Assembly: GCA_022791135.1 (NCBI GenBank)
Contig: JAAVYM010000051.1
Location: 17,783-81,782 of the forward strand
DNA from: Oscillibacter sp.
GTDB taxonomy: Bacteria > Bacillota > Clostridia > Oscillospirales > Oscillospiraceae
Direction: 5' to 3'
Length of the DNA: 64,000 bases
Of the stretch, positions 1 to 8,431 are shown in pieces. Below the pieces are notes generated by a model. It was not told the DNA's origin. It saw only the letters and a program-made list of their open reading frames with translations, and ran no database searches. Position numbers and translations under genes: made by a program. The stretch's first letter is position 1. Every line of letters starts with the position of its first letter.

Positions 1-1424
1 ATGATCCGGTTGCCTCCCACCCGCATGACCTCCCGCTCCTGGAGCGCCCGGAGGAGCTTCACCTGTAGGGCGGGACTCATGCCCTCCACCTCATCTAAAA
101 ACAGCGTCCCCCGGTGGGCCAGTTCGAAAAGGCCCGGACGGCCGCCCTTTTTCGCCCCGGTGAAGGCCCCCTCCTCATATCCAAACAGCTCGCTCTCCAG
201 CAGGTTCTCCGGAAACGCCGCCACATTAATCGCCACAAAGGGTCCCCTGTCCCGCCGGGAGGCCCGGTGCACCGCGTGGGCGAAGAGTTCCTTTCCCGTT
301 CCGGTCTCGCCGATCAGCAGCACCGGGCTTTCGCTCCGGGCCATGCGGCTCAGTGTCTCCTTGGTCTTTTGAATCGCCGGGGAGCGGCCCACCACGTCGG
401 CAAAGCTGTATTTCGCGCAGTAGCCCCGCTGGAGCAGCTGCCCCCGCAGCTCGTTCTGCCGGATTTCCACGTCGTTGAACCGCTGCAAAATGGCAAAGGC
501 CCCGATGCACGCCTCCTGCCGGATTACCGGAACCACCTCCACGCTGAGGTTCACGCCATTGACCTTGATGACCCGGACAGGCAGGGTCTGCCTGCTCCGG
601 AGACACTCGCCGAAGGGAATGTAGGGGAAGACCTCCTCCGCCCGTCTGTCCCGAATCAGTTCCGCGCCGACGCAGGTCATCTCCTCGGCGTGGCGGTTGC
701 AGGCGAAGACCTCCCCCTTCTCATTGACGCCCACGACGCCATCCTCCAGGCTTTCCATTAAAATATGAAACTGGCTCTCCAGGCGGATGGAACGGGCGAA
801 CATCTGATCGAAGCTGTAGTTACTGGTGGCGATGGACTGAAAATACGCCTGAAAGGGTTCCGTCTCCAGCAGCGACTCCAACTTCAGCCGCAGAGCGATT
901 TCAATCATCATGCCGGAGGTGCACACCCGCTGGCCCAGATCGATGACCGTCTCCACCGACGGCGGCACATAGCGGGTCTCCCCCGGCGTCACGGCAATGT
1001 GAAACTCCTCCTTCAAGACCGCGCCGGGATAGAAGGGCGTCCAGCGGACCTGGGTCACGCCGAACTGCTCCAGCTGGGCGATGGCTTCCCGGGCCATGGT
1101 CTCCGTCATATTCACAAAGAGTACCTTGCTCCCGGCGGGCAGTTCCTTCAGCCTCCGCAGCTCCTGCCAGCGGAAGGAGACCTGGATTGCCATGGTCTGG
1201 CAGCCGATGGGCACGTGCCGGGCCAGCTCCTCGGCGGAGCCGTAGGCGTCCGTGGAGACGGCGAAGAGATCCGCCGCCTCCAGCACTCCGGCGGCAGAGC
1301 CGTCCATCACGGAAAAAACGGAGACCTCCGCCTCCTCCGCAAACAGCCCCCGGATGTCCCGCCCATAGGATTCTCCCGCGCGGGGATCCAGGGCGATGAC
1401 GGAAATGGTCTTTTTTCTGGCCAC
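1..1424 (-). CDS. Sigma-54-dependent enhancer-binding transcriptional regulator (partial, left edge)
   Basis: Activator of sigma-54 RNA polymerase; 474 codons are visible and the C-terminus with its DNA-binding helix lies outside the window. The N-terminal region (about 1-200) resembles PrpR-type sensory domains only loosely. A PAS-like segment follows at about 220-325. The AAA+ domain shows Walker A GETGTGKE (372-379), the sigma-54 contact loop GAFTGA (419-424) and Walker B LFLDEVE (441-447). The start is the GTG at 1422-1424, behind a GGAG ribosome site. It is divergent from the CyuA-like gene, whose promoter is a sigma-54 type, so that gene is its probable target. Effector unknown; cysteine or serine is a guess from context. 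Confidence 0.9.
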   Translation of the reverse strand, partial: MARKKTISVIALDPRAGESYGRDIRGLFAEEAEVSVFSVMDGSAAGVLEAADLFAVSTDAYGSAEELARHVPIGCQTMAIQVSFRWQELRRLKELPAGSKVLFVNMTETMAREAIAQLEQFGVTQVRWTPFYPGAVLKEEFHIAVTPGETRYVPPSVETVIDLGQRVCTSGMMIEIALRLKLESLLETEPFQAYFQSIATSNYSFDQMFARSIRLESQFHILMESLEDGVVGVNEKGEVFACNRHAEEMTCVGAELIRDRRAEEVFPYIPFGECLRSRQTLPVRVIKVNGVNLSVEVVPVIRQEACIGAFAILQRFNDVEIRQNELRGQLLQRGYCAKYSFADVVGRSPAIQKTKETLSRMARSESPVLLIGETGTGKELFAHAVHRASRRDRGPFVAINVAAFPENLLESELFGYEEGAFTGAKKGGRPGLFELAHRGTLFLDEVEGMSPALQVKLLRALQEREVMRVGGNRI

Positions 1425-1517
1425 CTATTTCCACTCCTTTAACCAATATAGGAGCTATTAAATCACATTTTGCCGGATTTTGCAAGGCTTTCCCTAGAAG
1501 CTTTCCGGCTTTTTGTT

Positions 1518-1533
1518 TGGCACGTCCTTTGCT
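1518..1533 (+). promoter_or_regulatory. Sigma-54 (-24/-12) promoter of the CyuA-like gene
   Basis: The sequence TGGCACGTCCTTTGCT matches the consensus TGGCACG-N4-TTGCT completely, with the invariant GG at 1519-1520 and GC at 1531-1532. It lies about 42 bases upstream of the start codon at 1575. The divergent enhancer-binding protein gene starts at 1424. The segment 1440-1505 is AT-rich with partial inverted repeats (TTGC-N8-GCAA) that could hold the activator sites. Confidence 0.88.
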
Positions 1534-1574
1534 TAATAGTATCACCATGAACGAAATTTGAAAGGAGCGTTTTT

Positions 1575-2861
1575 ATGATTACAAAGGAAGAACTGCTGAC
1601 CCTGCTGCGCCAGGAGGTGGTCCCCGCTCTGGGCTGCACGGAGCCGGTGTGCGTGGCCCTGGCCGCTGCGGACGCCTGCCGGGCCATTGGGGGAGATATC
1701 ATCTCCGTGAAACTGGAGGTCAACCCCGGTATCTACAAAAACGGCATGAGCGTCGGCATTCCAGGCTTTCCCCGGGTGGGATTGAAGTACGCCGCCGCCT
1801 TGGGCGCCGGGCTGCGGAACCCGGAAAAGGGCCTCCAGCTTCTGGAGGATCTCAGCGAGGAGATTTCCACCCAGGCCATCCGGCTGGTGGAGGAGCGGCG
1901 CGTGGAAGTCGCCATCAAATCCGGCGAGTCCCAGCTCTACGCCCGGGCAGAGGTGACTACCGCCGCCGGGGTGGGCGTCAGCGAAATTCGCGGGACTCAC
2001 TCCAACATCGTCCTCACCCAGCGGAATCAGGAGGTGTTGTTCGAAAAGCCCTGGTCCTCCGGGGAGGAGGACCCCCTCCATGCCAAGCTGAGGTCCATGT
2101 CCGTGGCCGAAATCAAGGCCGTGATCGATCAATGCTCCGAGGAGGAACTGGCCTGCATGCTGGAGGGCATGGAGATGAACGAGCGCCTGGCAGACTTCGG
2201 CCTGGAGAACAACCCCGGCATCGGCATTGCCGGAGCACTGAAGCGCCAGGTCGAGGGCGGCGTCATGGGAGACAGTCTGCTCAGCCGCACCATGGCCCGG
2301 GTGGCCAGCAGCGCCGAGGGGCGGATGAGCGGCTGTCCCTACGCCGTCATGAGCAGCGCCGGCAGCGGCAACCACGGCATCACCGCCGTCATTCCCGTGG
2401 CGGAGCTGGCCCGCCACCTCGGCTCCTCCCGGGAACAGCTGGTGAAGGCCCTGGCCTTCTCCCACACGCTGAACGTCTACATCAAGCTCTTCACCGGGAA
2501 GCTGTCCGCAACCTGCGGCTGCGGCGTCTCCGCCGCTACGGCCGCTTCGGCCGCCATGGTCTGGCTTTTGGGCGGGAACGACCGGCAAATCGGCGGGGCC
2601 ATCATCAACATGAGCGGCAATCTCACCGGCATGGTCTGCGACGGCGGGAAAACCGGCTGCGCCCTGAAGCTGGCTACCGCCGCCGGCGCAGCGCTGATGT
2701 GCGCCTATCTCGCCGTCAGCAGCGTAACCCTCCCCGCCAGCGACGGCATCTGCGGAGAGACGCCGGAACAGGCTATCCGCAACATGGGCCGGGTCAGCAG
2801 TCCTGGCATGCTGGAGACAGACCGGACCATTCTGGAGATCATGATGGAAAAGGAGGCATAA
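1575..2861 (+). CDS. cyuA: CyuA/UPF0597-family L-cysteine desulfidase / L-serine dehydratase-alpha-like enzyme
   Basis: Predicted iron-sulfur lyase that degrades L-cysteine (to pyruvate, ammonia and sulfide) or a related amino acid. It is 428 residues, the normal length for the family (E. coli YhaM/CyuA is about 436). Family hallmarks are visible: GCTEP near residue 20, the segment [16 protein letters not shown] at about 250, CGCGV near 315 and CDGGKTGC near 355. The conserved cysteines are expected to hold a 4Fe-4S cluster. Ribosome site AAAGGAG lies upstream. It is transcribed alone from a sigma-54 promoter next to its probable activator and ends at a bidirectional terminator. Serine as substrate cannot be excluded. 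Confidence 0.85.
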   Translation: MITKEELLTLLRQEVVPALGCTEPVCVALAAADACRAIGGDIISVKLEVNPGIYKNGMSVGIPGFPRVGLKYAAALGAGLRNPEKGLQLLEDLSEEISTQAIRLVEERRVEVAIKSGESQLYARAEVTTAAGVGVSEIRGTHSNIVLTQRNQEVLFEKPWSSGEEDPLHAKLRSMSVAEIKAVIDQCSEEELACMLEGMEMNERLADFGLENNPGIGIAGALKRQVEGGVMGDSLLSRTMARVASSAEGRMSGCPYAVMSSAGSGNHGITAVIPVAELARHLGSSREQLVKALAFSHTLNVYIKLFTGKLSATCGCGVSAATAASAAMVWLLGGNDRQIGGAIINMSGNLTGMVCDGGKTGCALKLATAAGAALMCAYLAVSSVTLPASDGICGETPEQAIRNMGRVSSPGMLETDRTILEIMMEKEA

Positions 2862-2996
2862 GACCCTCCGTCCGGCCCGGAACGCAAACGGTCCGCGCTC
2901 CGAAGCCTGAGCCCCGCCTTCTCCCCAGCAGCAACCAGAACCCTCACATCCGGTCCTGTTTTCAAGGCCATCGTTTAGAGCGGTTCCCATCAAAAA

Positions 2997-3030
2997 ACTC
3001 CCGCGTAACCCTTTGGGTATACGCGGGAGT
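2997..3030. terminator. Bidirectional intrinsic terminator
   Basis: Perfect 10-base arms ACTCCCGCGT and ACGCGGGAGT are separated by 14 bases, with A-run on the left and T-run on the right. It serves the convergent CyuA-like gene and the malic enzyme gene. The remaining bases between 2862 and 2996 show nothing else. Confidence 0.9.
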
Positions 3031-3048
3031 TTTTCACATTCAGCGCTC

Positions 3049-4221
3049 TTACAGCCGGGCCACACCGGACTTCCGGGCGGCTTCGGCCACGGCTTTCGCC
3101 ACGGCGGGTCCCACCCGCTTGTCAAACGCCTTGGGGATGATGTAGTCGGCGTTCAGCTCCTCATCGGAGATCAGGCCGGCCAGGGCGTGGGCAGCGGCCA
3201 TCTTCATCTCCTCGTTGATGTCGCTGGCCCGCACATCGAAGGTCCCCCGGAAGACGCCGGGGAAGGCCAGGACGTTGTTGATCTGGTTGGGGAAGTCGCT
3301 CCGCCCGGTGGAGACCACCGCCGCGCCGCCAGCCTTTGCCTCGTCGGGGAAAATCTCCGGCGTGGGGTTGGCGCAGGCAAAGACAATGGCATCCTGATTC
3401 ATGGTCTTGACCATGTCAGCCGTCACGGTACCGGGGGCGGAGACGCCGATGAACACGTCCGCGCCCGCCAGGACGTCGGCCAGGGAACCGGACTTCTTCT
3501 CCCGGTTCGTCACCTGGGCCATCTCCTCCTTGATCCAGTTCAGGCCCTCCCGGCCCTCATAGATCGCGCCCTTGCGGTCGCACATGGTGACGTTCCGGAA
3601 GCCCGCGGACAGCAGCAGCTTCACGATGGAGATCGCCGCCGCGCCCGCGCCGGAGGTGACCACCTTCACGTCCTCCTTCTTCTTGCCCACCACCTTCAGC
3701 GCGTTCAGCAGACCCGCCAGGGTGATGATGGCGGTGCCGTGCTGGTCATCATGGAAGATGGGGATGTCGCACTTTTCCTTCAGCTTCCGCTCGATCTCAA
3801 AGCACCGGGGCGCGGCGATATCCTCCAGATTGATGCCGCCGAAGGAGCCGGACATCAGATAGACGGCGTTGACGAACTCGTCCACGTCGTGGGTCTTCAC
3901 ACAGAGGGGGAAGGCGTCCACGTCGCCAAAGGCCTTGAAGAGCACGCATTTGCCCTCCATGACGGGCATGCCCGCCTCGGGGCCGATATCGCCCAGGCCC
4001 AGGACGGCGGAGCCGTCGGTGATGACGGCGCAGAGGTTGTGGCGCCGGGTCAGCTCATAGCTCTTGCTGATATCCTTTTGGATCTCCAGGCAGGGCTGGG
4101 CCACGCCGGGCGTATAGGCCAGGCTCAAATCGTCCTTGGTCTCCACAGGAACCGTGGCAACGACTTCGATCTTGCCCTTCCACTCGCCATGGAGCCGGAG
4201 GGATTCCTTCGCGTAATCCAT
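3049..4221 (-). CDS. NAD(P)-dependent malic enzyme
   Basis: Oxidative decarboxylation of malate to pyruvate and CO2 in the cytoplasm. It is 390 residues, typical of the short bacterial malic enzymes. Visible hallmarks are the early segment AYTPGVAQPC, the catalytic and metal-binding block around residues 85-145 (VMEGKCVLFKAFGDVDAFP, then IFHDDQHGTA), and a Rossmann-like GAGAAAISI near 180. Ribosome site AAGGAGG lies 10 bases upstream of the ATG. It is the second gene of an operon; the LDH2-family dehydrogenase gene ends 18 bases upstream. The pair should process malate or a similar 2-hydroxy acid. Cofactor preference cannot be read from the sequence. Confidence 0.93.
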   Translation of the reverse strand: MDYAKESLRLHGEWKGKIEVVATVPVETKDDLSLAYTPGVAQPCLEIQKDISKSYELTRRHNLCAVITDGSAVLGLGDIGPEAGMPVMEGKCVLFKAFGDVDAFPLCVKTHDVDEFVNAVYLMSGSFGGINLEDIAAPRCFEIERKLKEKCDIPIFHDDQHGTAIITLAGLLNALKVVGKKKEDVKVVTSGAGAAAISIVKLLLSAGFRNVTMCDRKGAIYEGREGLNWIKEEMAQVTNREKKSGSLADVLAGADVFIGVSAPGTVTADMVKTMNQDAIVFACANPTPEIFPDEAKAGGAAVVSTGRSDFPNQINNVLAFPGVFRGTFDVRASDINEEMKMAAAHALAGLISDEELNADYIIPKAFDKRVGPAVAKAVAEAARKSGVARL

Positions 4222-4239
4222 GATAGCAGTACCTCCTTA

Positions 4240-5355
4240 TTATTTCTGATCCTCAAAGGGGAAATGATAGGGCAGGCCCAGCTTGTCCCGGACCTCAATG
4301 ATTTCCTTCTGAACAGACTCGCTCACAGGCACGCCCTTGTCCTTGCGGTCCTGCCAGGCCAGCCATTCCTTCTCGCCGGCGGTGTAGATGCGCTCCGCGC
4401 CGGGGGCCTTCTCGGAGTTGCGCAGGCCGCGGCAGATGTCGCCCGCCGTCTTCTTGAAGGTGTCCAGGCCCATGAAGAACTCGGGGTTGATCACAAAGAA
4501 GAAGTGACCCAGGCGGTACATCTTATTGCTGCCGTCAGGGTTCTTGCCGCTCAGTTCCTTCAGATGGGGGCCGCCCGCCAGGGCCGAGGAGAGAATCTCC
4601 ACAATGGTGGTAAAGCCATAGCCCTTATAGCCGCCGGTGGCCTCGCCCAGGCCGCCGATGGACAGCAAGGCGCAGTTTCCGGCCCGCATCTCCGTGAGGA
4701 TCTTGGCGGAATCCGTCATGGTGCCGCCGTCCTTCGTGACGACCAGTCCCTCCGGCGTGGGCTTGCCGCCCCGGGCGTAGTACTCAATCTTGCCGTTTTG
4801 CACGATGGAGGTGGCGCAGTCGAAGTTGAAGGCAAACTCCTCGTCGGTGGGCAGAGAGAAGGTGAAGGGGTTTGTGCCCATCATGGGTTCCACACCCCAG
4901 GTGGGGGCCACGGAGGGCCTGGCGTTGGTGCCGGAGATGCCGATCATGCCGGCCTTCTCCGCCATGGAGGTCCAGTAGCCTGCAATGCCGTAGTGGGTGG
5001 AGTTGTAAATCGTGCCGCCGGCCATGCCGTATTTGGCGGCCTTCTCAATCAGCATCTCCATCATATGGTAGCTGGCCACCATGCCCATGCCGTTGTTGGC
5101 GTCCATGACTACGGTGGTGGGGGTATCCTTCACGATGTCCATCTTCGTCACAGGGAGGAGGGTGCCGTTGACAATCCGGTCAATGTAAATGGGCTTGAAG
5201 CGGTTGCAGCCGTGGCTCTCAATGCCCCGGCGGTCAGACTCCAGCAGGACGTCCGCGCAGATTTTCGCATCCTCCTCGGGCACGCCATAACCCTTAAAGG
5301 CATCGGTCAAAAAGCGGTCCATCAGATCCCAGGATACATAAGGTCTTGTTTCCAT
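4240..5355 (-). CDS. LDH2-family (malate/L-lactate dehydrogenase, YlbC-like) NAD(P)-dependent oxidoreductase
   Basis: Reversible oxidation of a 2-hydroxy acid; malate is favoured because malic enzyme follows in the same operon. The 371-residue protein spans the whole LDH2 family fold: the N-terminal SDRRGIESHG segment with the family histidine near residue 49, NSTHYGIAGYW around 120, the ISGTNARPSVAPTWG segment near 145, and GGYKGYGF in the second half. ATG start with AAAAGGAG ribosome site. It is the first gene of the operon, transcribed from a good sigma-A promoter through a leader that can form a terminator hairpin. Substrate could also be ureidoglycolate or another 2-hydroxy acid. Confidence 0.87.
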   Translation of the reverse strand: METRPYVSWDLMDRFLTDAFKGYGVPEEDAKICADVLLESDRRGIESHGCNRFKPIYIDRIVNGTLLPVTKMDIVKDTPTTVVMDANNGMGMVASYHMMEMLIEKAAKYGMAGGTIYNSTHYGIAGYWTSMAEKAGMIGISGTNARPSVAPTWGVEPMMGTNPFTFSLPTDEEFAFNFDCATSIVQNGKIEYYARGGKPTPEGLVVTKDGGTMTDSAKILTEMRAGNCALLSIGGLGEATGGYKGYGFTTIVEILSSALAGGPHLKELSGKNPDGSNKMYRLGHFFFVINPEFFMGLDTFKKTAGDICRGLRNSEKAPGAERIYTAGEKEWLAWQDRKDKGVPVSESVQKEIIEVRDKLGLPYHFPFEDQK

Positions 5356-5397
5356 AGCTCCATACTCCTTTTACCATATTTAGGGCGCTGCATATGC

Positions 5398-5446
5398 AAA
5401 AAGAGCGCAGCAACTACACCTACTGGACTAGGCAGTTGTCGCGCTC
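5398..5446 (-). terminator. Attenuator-like hairpin in the leader of the malate operon
   Basis: Read on the minus strand, GAGCGC..CAACT..CCTA pairs with TAGG..AGTTG..GCGCTC and is followed at once by five T. The hairpin lies between the promoter and the start codon, so it would end transcription before the operon. An upstream AAGAG can pair with CTCTT at the base of the hairpin, a possible antiterminator. An 11-codon open frame (5445-5480) ends exactly where the hairpin starts, but it has no ribosome site. No known riboswitch class was recognised. Confidence 0.7.
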
Positions 5447-5490
5447 ATCTCACATACTCTCTTAGCAGTCGAGCCGTCATCAGCGTGTTT

Positions 5491-5519
5491 AGTATAGCAG
5501 TCCGGTTTCAAAAATGCAA
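5491..5519 (-). promoter_or_regulatory. Sigma-A promoter of the malate operon
   Basis: TTGCAT and TATACT are separated by 17 bases on the minus strand. The predicted start near 5484 gives a leader of about 130 bases holding the attenuator hairpin. The stretch 5520-5655 further upstream shows nothing recognisable. Confidence 0.75.
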
Positions 5520-5655
5520 GGGGCAATTTGCCCTTGCCTGGCCTTGTGTGTGCGTTTTCCATAAAACCATTGTCCTGCAATGGATACACCCGTTTTTTCG
5601 GCAAAAAGCGGCGCTATTGTAAACGTTTAACTACTCTCATTTTCTCCATTATGGC

Positions 5656-5687
5656 AAAAGGCCGGGCGGGATTTCCTCCGCCCGGCC
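5656..5687 (-). terminator. Intrinsic terminator of manA
   Basis: On the minus strand GGCCGGGCGG and CCGCCCGGCC flank an 8-base loop and are followed by TTTT, 18 bases after the manA stop codon. Confidence 0.85.
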
Positions 5688-5704
5688 GCAGCCCGTCTCC
5701 CTTA

Positions 5705-6631
5705 TTAGGGTATGTAGGTCGCCAGAGTCTGACAGTTGCCGCGCACACGGTACTCCCCACTGCCGGCGGGGAGAAACAGGCAGTTCCCCTGCCGGACCTC
5801 CCGGCTCTCGCCGCCGCAGTCCAATGTCCCCTGTCCCCGCGCCACCAGCAGGGCATGAAAGGACTCCTCCCCGCAGCAGCCCTGGAAATCCCCATCGTAC
5901 CGGTCCACAACAAAGGAATCGCACATCCCCAGATGCGGCCCGAAATCCAGGGGTTTCACGGGGTGGAGGTCTGTCACCTCCAGGGCCTTTTCCACGTGAA
6001 GGGGACGGGGCTTGCCGTCAGCCCCTACCCGGTTATAATCGTACACCCGGTAGGTCACGTTGGAGTTTTGCTGAATTTCCGCCATCACCAGCCCCGCGCC
6101 AATGGCATGAAGGGTACCGGCGGGGATAAAAAACACGTCCCCCTGCTGCACGGGGACTCTGTGAAGCAGCTCCGTCAGCGTCCCGCCGGCGATGGCGGCG
6201 GCGTACTCCTCCCGACTGACCTCCCGCTCAAAGCCGTAGTACAAACAGGCGTGGGGTTCTGCCTTCAGCGCGACCCACATTTCCGTCTTGCCGTACTGCC
6301 CCTCGTGCGTCCGGGCGTATTCGTCGGAAGGGTGAACCTGAATCGACAATTCCCGTTCCGCATCGATGAGTTTAATCAGCACCGGGAAATCCCTGAAGCG
6401 GCCGCAGTGGGTACCCAGGGCCTTCGTCCCCGCCTCTTCCAGGCATGACCTCAAGGTCCGGCCCGCCCAAGGCCCGTCCGCCACAACGGAAGACCCGTCC
6501 GGATGACAGGAAAGGACCCAGGCTTCCGCCAAGGGGTCCGCAGTGCTTTGGACGCCGAAATCCTCCCGCAGTCTGCGGCGCCCGCCCCAGAGATAGTCCT
6601 TACAGGCAGGGGAAAGCAGATACGCTGGCAT
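5705..6631 (-). CDS. manA: Class I mannose-6-phosphate isomerase
   Basis: Interconverts fructose 6-phosphate and mannose 6-phosphate, feeding mannose into glycolysis or GDP-mannose synthesis. The 308-residue protein is the short Firmicute form. Metal-site motifs are present: QVHPSDEYA near residue 98, GKTEMW near 114, AGTLHAIG near 172 and the EIQQNSNVTYRVYDYNR block near 185. Ribosome site AAGGAGG is 8 bases before the ATG. It stands alone between a terminator and the glycosyltransferase-MarR gene, which ends 94 bases upstream; that gene might supply glycan with mannose-derived sugars, but this is only context. Confidence 0.94.
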   Translation of the reverse strand: MPAYLLSPACKDYLWGGRRRLREDFGVQSTADPLAEAWVLSCHPDGSSVVADGPWAGRTLRSCLEEAGTKALGTHCGRFRDFPVLIKLIDAERELSIQVHPSDEYARTHEGQYGKTEMWVALKAEPHACLYYGFEREVSREEYAAAIAGGTLTELLHRVPVQQGDVFFIPAGTLHAIGAGLVMAEIQQNSNVTYRVYDYNRVGADGKPRPLHVEKALEVTDLHPVKPLDFGPHLGMCDSFVVDRYDGDFQGCCGEESFHALLVARGQGTLDCGGESREVRQGNCLFLPAGSGEYRVRGNCQTLATYIP

Positions 6632-6725
6632 AGCAATGTCCTCCTTGCTTGCGGGGCCTTCCGGCCCGTTATCCGAATCTTATACAGCATAAATCTCCCG
6701 GCACATGGAGAAGCCGCTCACTTTT

Positions 6726-8036
6726 TTATTGGAGCACATCCCGGATATTCCGACGGATTTTCGCGGAGCAGCGCTCGTATTCCTCCCGCTCCTCCTGGCT
6801 GAACCCCGCCAGACAGACGGAAGAAAAGTCCCTCCACGCCTCCTCCAGGCCAGCCCGAACCAGCCCGGCCTCAGGCAGGAAACTAATCTCCAGGCGCTTG
6901 TCCCCCCGTGCCGTTCCCCGAACCTCCGAAACGGAGATCAGCCCCTTGCCCGCCAGGCGGTTCAAGGACACAGTCAGGGCACTTCGGGACAAGCCCGCAA
7001 AATCCGCCAGCTCCCGCCGGGTTCCCGAGGAGAGCTTCTCCAGATGCAGCAGCAAGCGGACATCCGGAAGAGAGAGGTCATTTTTTAGCGCCGCAGTTTC
7101 CAGATAATAGTCCAGCAGCTTCCTCTCCCGGAAGCGGTCAAAGAGAAACCCCTCCCCCGACCATGCGGCAGCGGGAACCTGAACCCGCTCGCTGCCCAGC
7201 CGGAACGCCGCCGGCCGGGGTGGTACCGCGCCGTCCTCGGCAGCGTCAATAAGGAATCGATAGATTTTCAGGCGGCGTTTTTCGTACTCCGCCTCATCCA
7301 GGACGGTTTTGTAGAACTGGTTGTAATACTCAAACACCGTCAGCTTCATTTGAATGGTTTTCGAAATGCTCAGCCCCTGGGTACACAGGGAACCTTTGGT
7401 TTTTACGTAGTAGTAGATGGGCACCTGCAAGGCGAAGAAGCGCTGGGCGTGACGGATATACTCTAAGTTAAACATAAAGTCTTCGCACCAGCTGATGGCC
7501 TGGTCCATGCGCAGGTTATGCTTCTGGATAATATCCCGGCGATAGAGCTTGTTCCACAAAACGCCATAGTAAAAATCGGCTGGGTTCTCCATCATATGGG
7601 CGGCATACTCCTCACGGCTGAGGACGCCGCTCTCGTCAATATCTCCCTTGGCAGACACCCGGTCGCCCACCACCCGGTAAAAGTCCGCAACGACCAAATC
7701 GCACGCCTCTTCCTCCGCAGCCCGGACCAGCAGCTTGGTCGCGTTGGGCGTAATCCAGTCGTCGGCGTCCATAAATTGCAGGTACTGCCCCCGGGCCTGG
7801 CCGATGGCCAGGTTCCGAGTGTCGGAAACACCGGTATTTTCCTTATGAATCACCCGCACGCGGGAATCCGAGGCGGCGAAGCCGTCGCAAACCGCACCAG
7901 AACCGTCCCGGCTGCCGTCGTCCGCCAGGATCAGCTCGAAGTCCGTATACTCCTGTTCCAGGACGCTTTCCACACAGCGGCGAAGAGTCGGTTCTGCGTT
8001 GTAAACCGGAACAATGATGCTGACGGACGGACCCAT
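6726..8036 (-). CDS. Family 2 glycosyltransferase fused to a MarR-type winged-helix domain
   Basis: One continuous 436-codon frame with two unrelated parts. Residues 1-250 are a GT-A fold glycosyltransferase: SIIVPVYNAE at 6-15, ADDGS near 39, MDADDW (the metal-binding DxD) at 89-94, and WCEDFMFN near 183. Residues 320-395 read as a MarR winged helix: LSLPDVRLLLHLEKL, RELADFAGLSRSALTVSLNRL (helix-turn-helix) and a basic wing. No stop or frameshift separates the parts. Ribosome site AAAGGAG precedes the ATG. The protein might transfer sugar under DNA-linked control, or be a regulator that senses a nucleotide sugar through the transferase domain. Both roles are inference. Confidence 0.85.
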   Translation of the reverse strand: MGPSVSIIVPVYNAEPTLRRCVESVLEQEYTDFELILADDGSRDGSGAVCDGFAASDSRVRVIHKENTGVSDTRNLAIGQARGQYLQFMDADDWITPNATKLLVRAAEEEACDLVVADFYRVVGDRVSAKGDIDESGVLSREEYAAHMMENPADFYYGVLWNKLYRRDIIQKHNLRMDQAISWCEDFMFNLEYIRHAQRFFALQVPIYYYVKTKGSLCTQGLSISKTIQMKLTVFEYYNQFYKTVLDEAEYEKRRLKIYRFLIDAAEDGAVPPRPAAFRLGSERVQVPAAAWSGEGFLFDRFRERKLLDYYLETAALKNDLSLPDVRLLLHLEKLSSGTRRELADFAGLSRSALTVSLNRLAGKGLISVSEVRGTARGDKRLEISFLPEAGLVRAGLEEAWRDFSSVCLAGFSQEEREEYERCSAKIRRNIRDVLQ

Positions 8037-8230
8037 AAAAACGCTCCTTTTCTTAGATCAACATGTACTCCCTATCGCCAAAGTGCTCTCGCCAGCCCGG
8101 GGCGAGGAGCCGGCTAAGCTCGCCCGGCAGGCATCGGCGGCGCAAGCAGCCGGAAGCGGGTCCTCCGGACATTTCCCAAAACACAGGAGGAATTCTCCGG
8201 CATGGTTGTCCAACCGTGCCCTTGCAAAAC

Positions 8231-8280
8231 AGCGCCGCGTTTCGTATCCTGTATGGCTTAACGATACGAAACGCAGCGCT
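8231..8280. repeat. Long inverted repeat (18-base arms, 14-base spacer)
   Basis: The arms 8231-8248 and 8263-8280 match with one mismatch; the perfect core is GCGTTTCGTATC against GATACGAAACGC. Neither side has a convincing T-run (only four T on the minus side), so it fits an operator or structured RNA as well as a terminator. It lies about 200 bases upstream of the glycosyltransferase-MarR gene, whose MarR domain would be expected to bind palindromic DNA. Confidence 0.7.
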
Positions 8281-8390
8281 CACTCAGCCGGTGATGCTGA
8301 GGAAGACTTTAGCACACTCAGACAGCTTTGTCAAGGAACCTCCGGCGGGACTCCGGGCCGGAGGAACACCGCCCCTCCAGACGAAGAAAT

Positions 8391-8417
8391 GCCCCGGAAG
8401 CTGGAAGCTACCGGGGC
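8391..8417 (-). terminator. Probable terminator of the LytTR gene
   Basis: GCCCCGG and CCGGGGC with an internal AAGCT/AGCTT extension, followed on the minus strand by ATTTCTT. It lies 15 bases after the stop codon. Confidence 0.7.
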
Positions 8418-8431
8418 GCGCAGTTTTAAGC

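Larger units (their letters stand above)
8037..8431. other. Gene-free interval with a large palindrome
   Basis: About 395 bases without a credible gene between two minus-strand genes. It contains the long inverted repeat at 8231-8280 and the terminator of the LytTR gene at 8391-8417. A 76-codon minus-strand frame covers part of it but has no recognisable similarity or ribosome site. Confidence 0.5.

Noticed and set aside
5445..5480. 11-codon leader peptide in the malate operon leader
   Set aside because: It starts only a few bases after the predicted transcription start and has no ribosome site; kept only as a possibility in the attenuator finding.
3013..5622. 869-codon plus-strand frame
   Set aside because: It is the complement of the malic enzyme and LDH2-family genes, which are complete and have ribosome sites; composition is that of a GC-rich shadow.
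8053..8283. 76-codon minus-strand frame
   Set aside because: No ribosome site, no similarity, and it runs through the large palindrome at 8231-8280.
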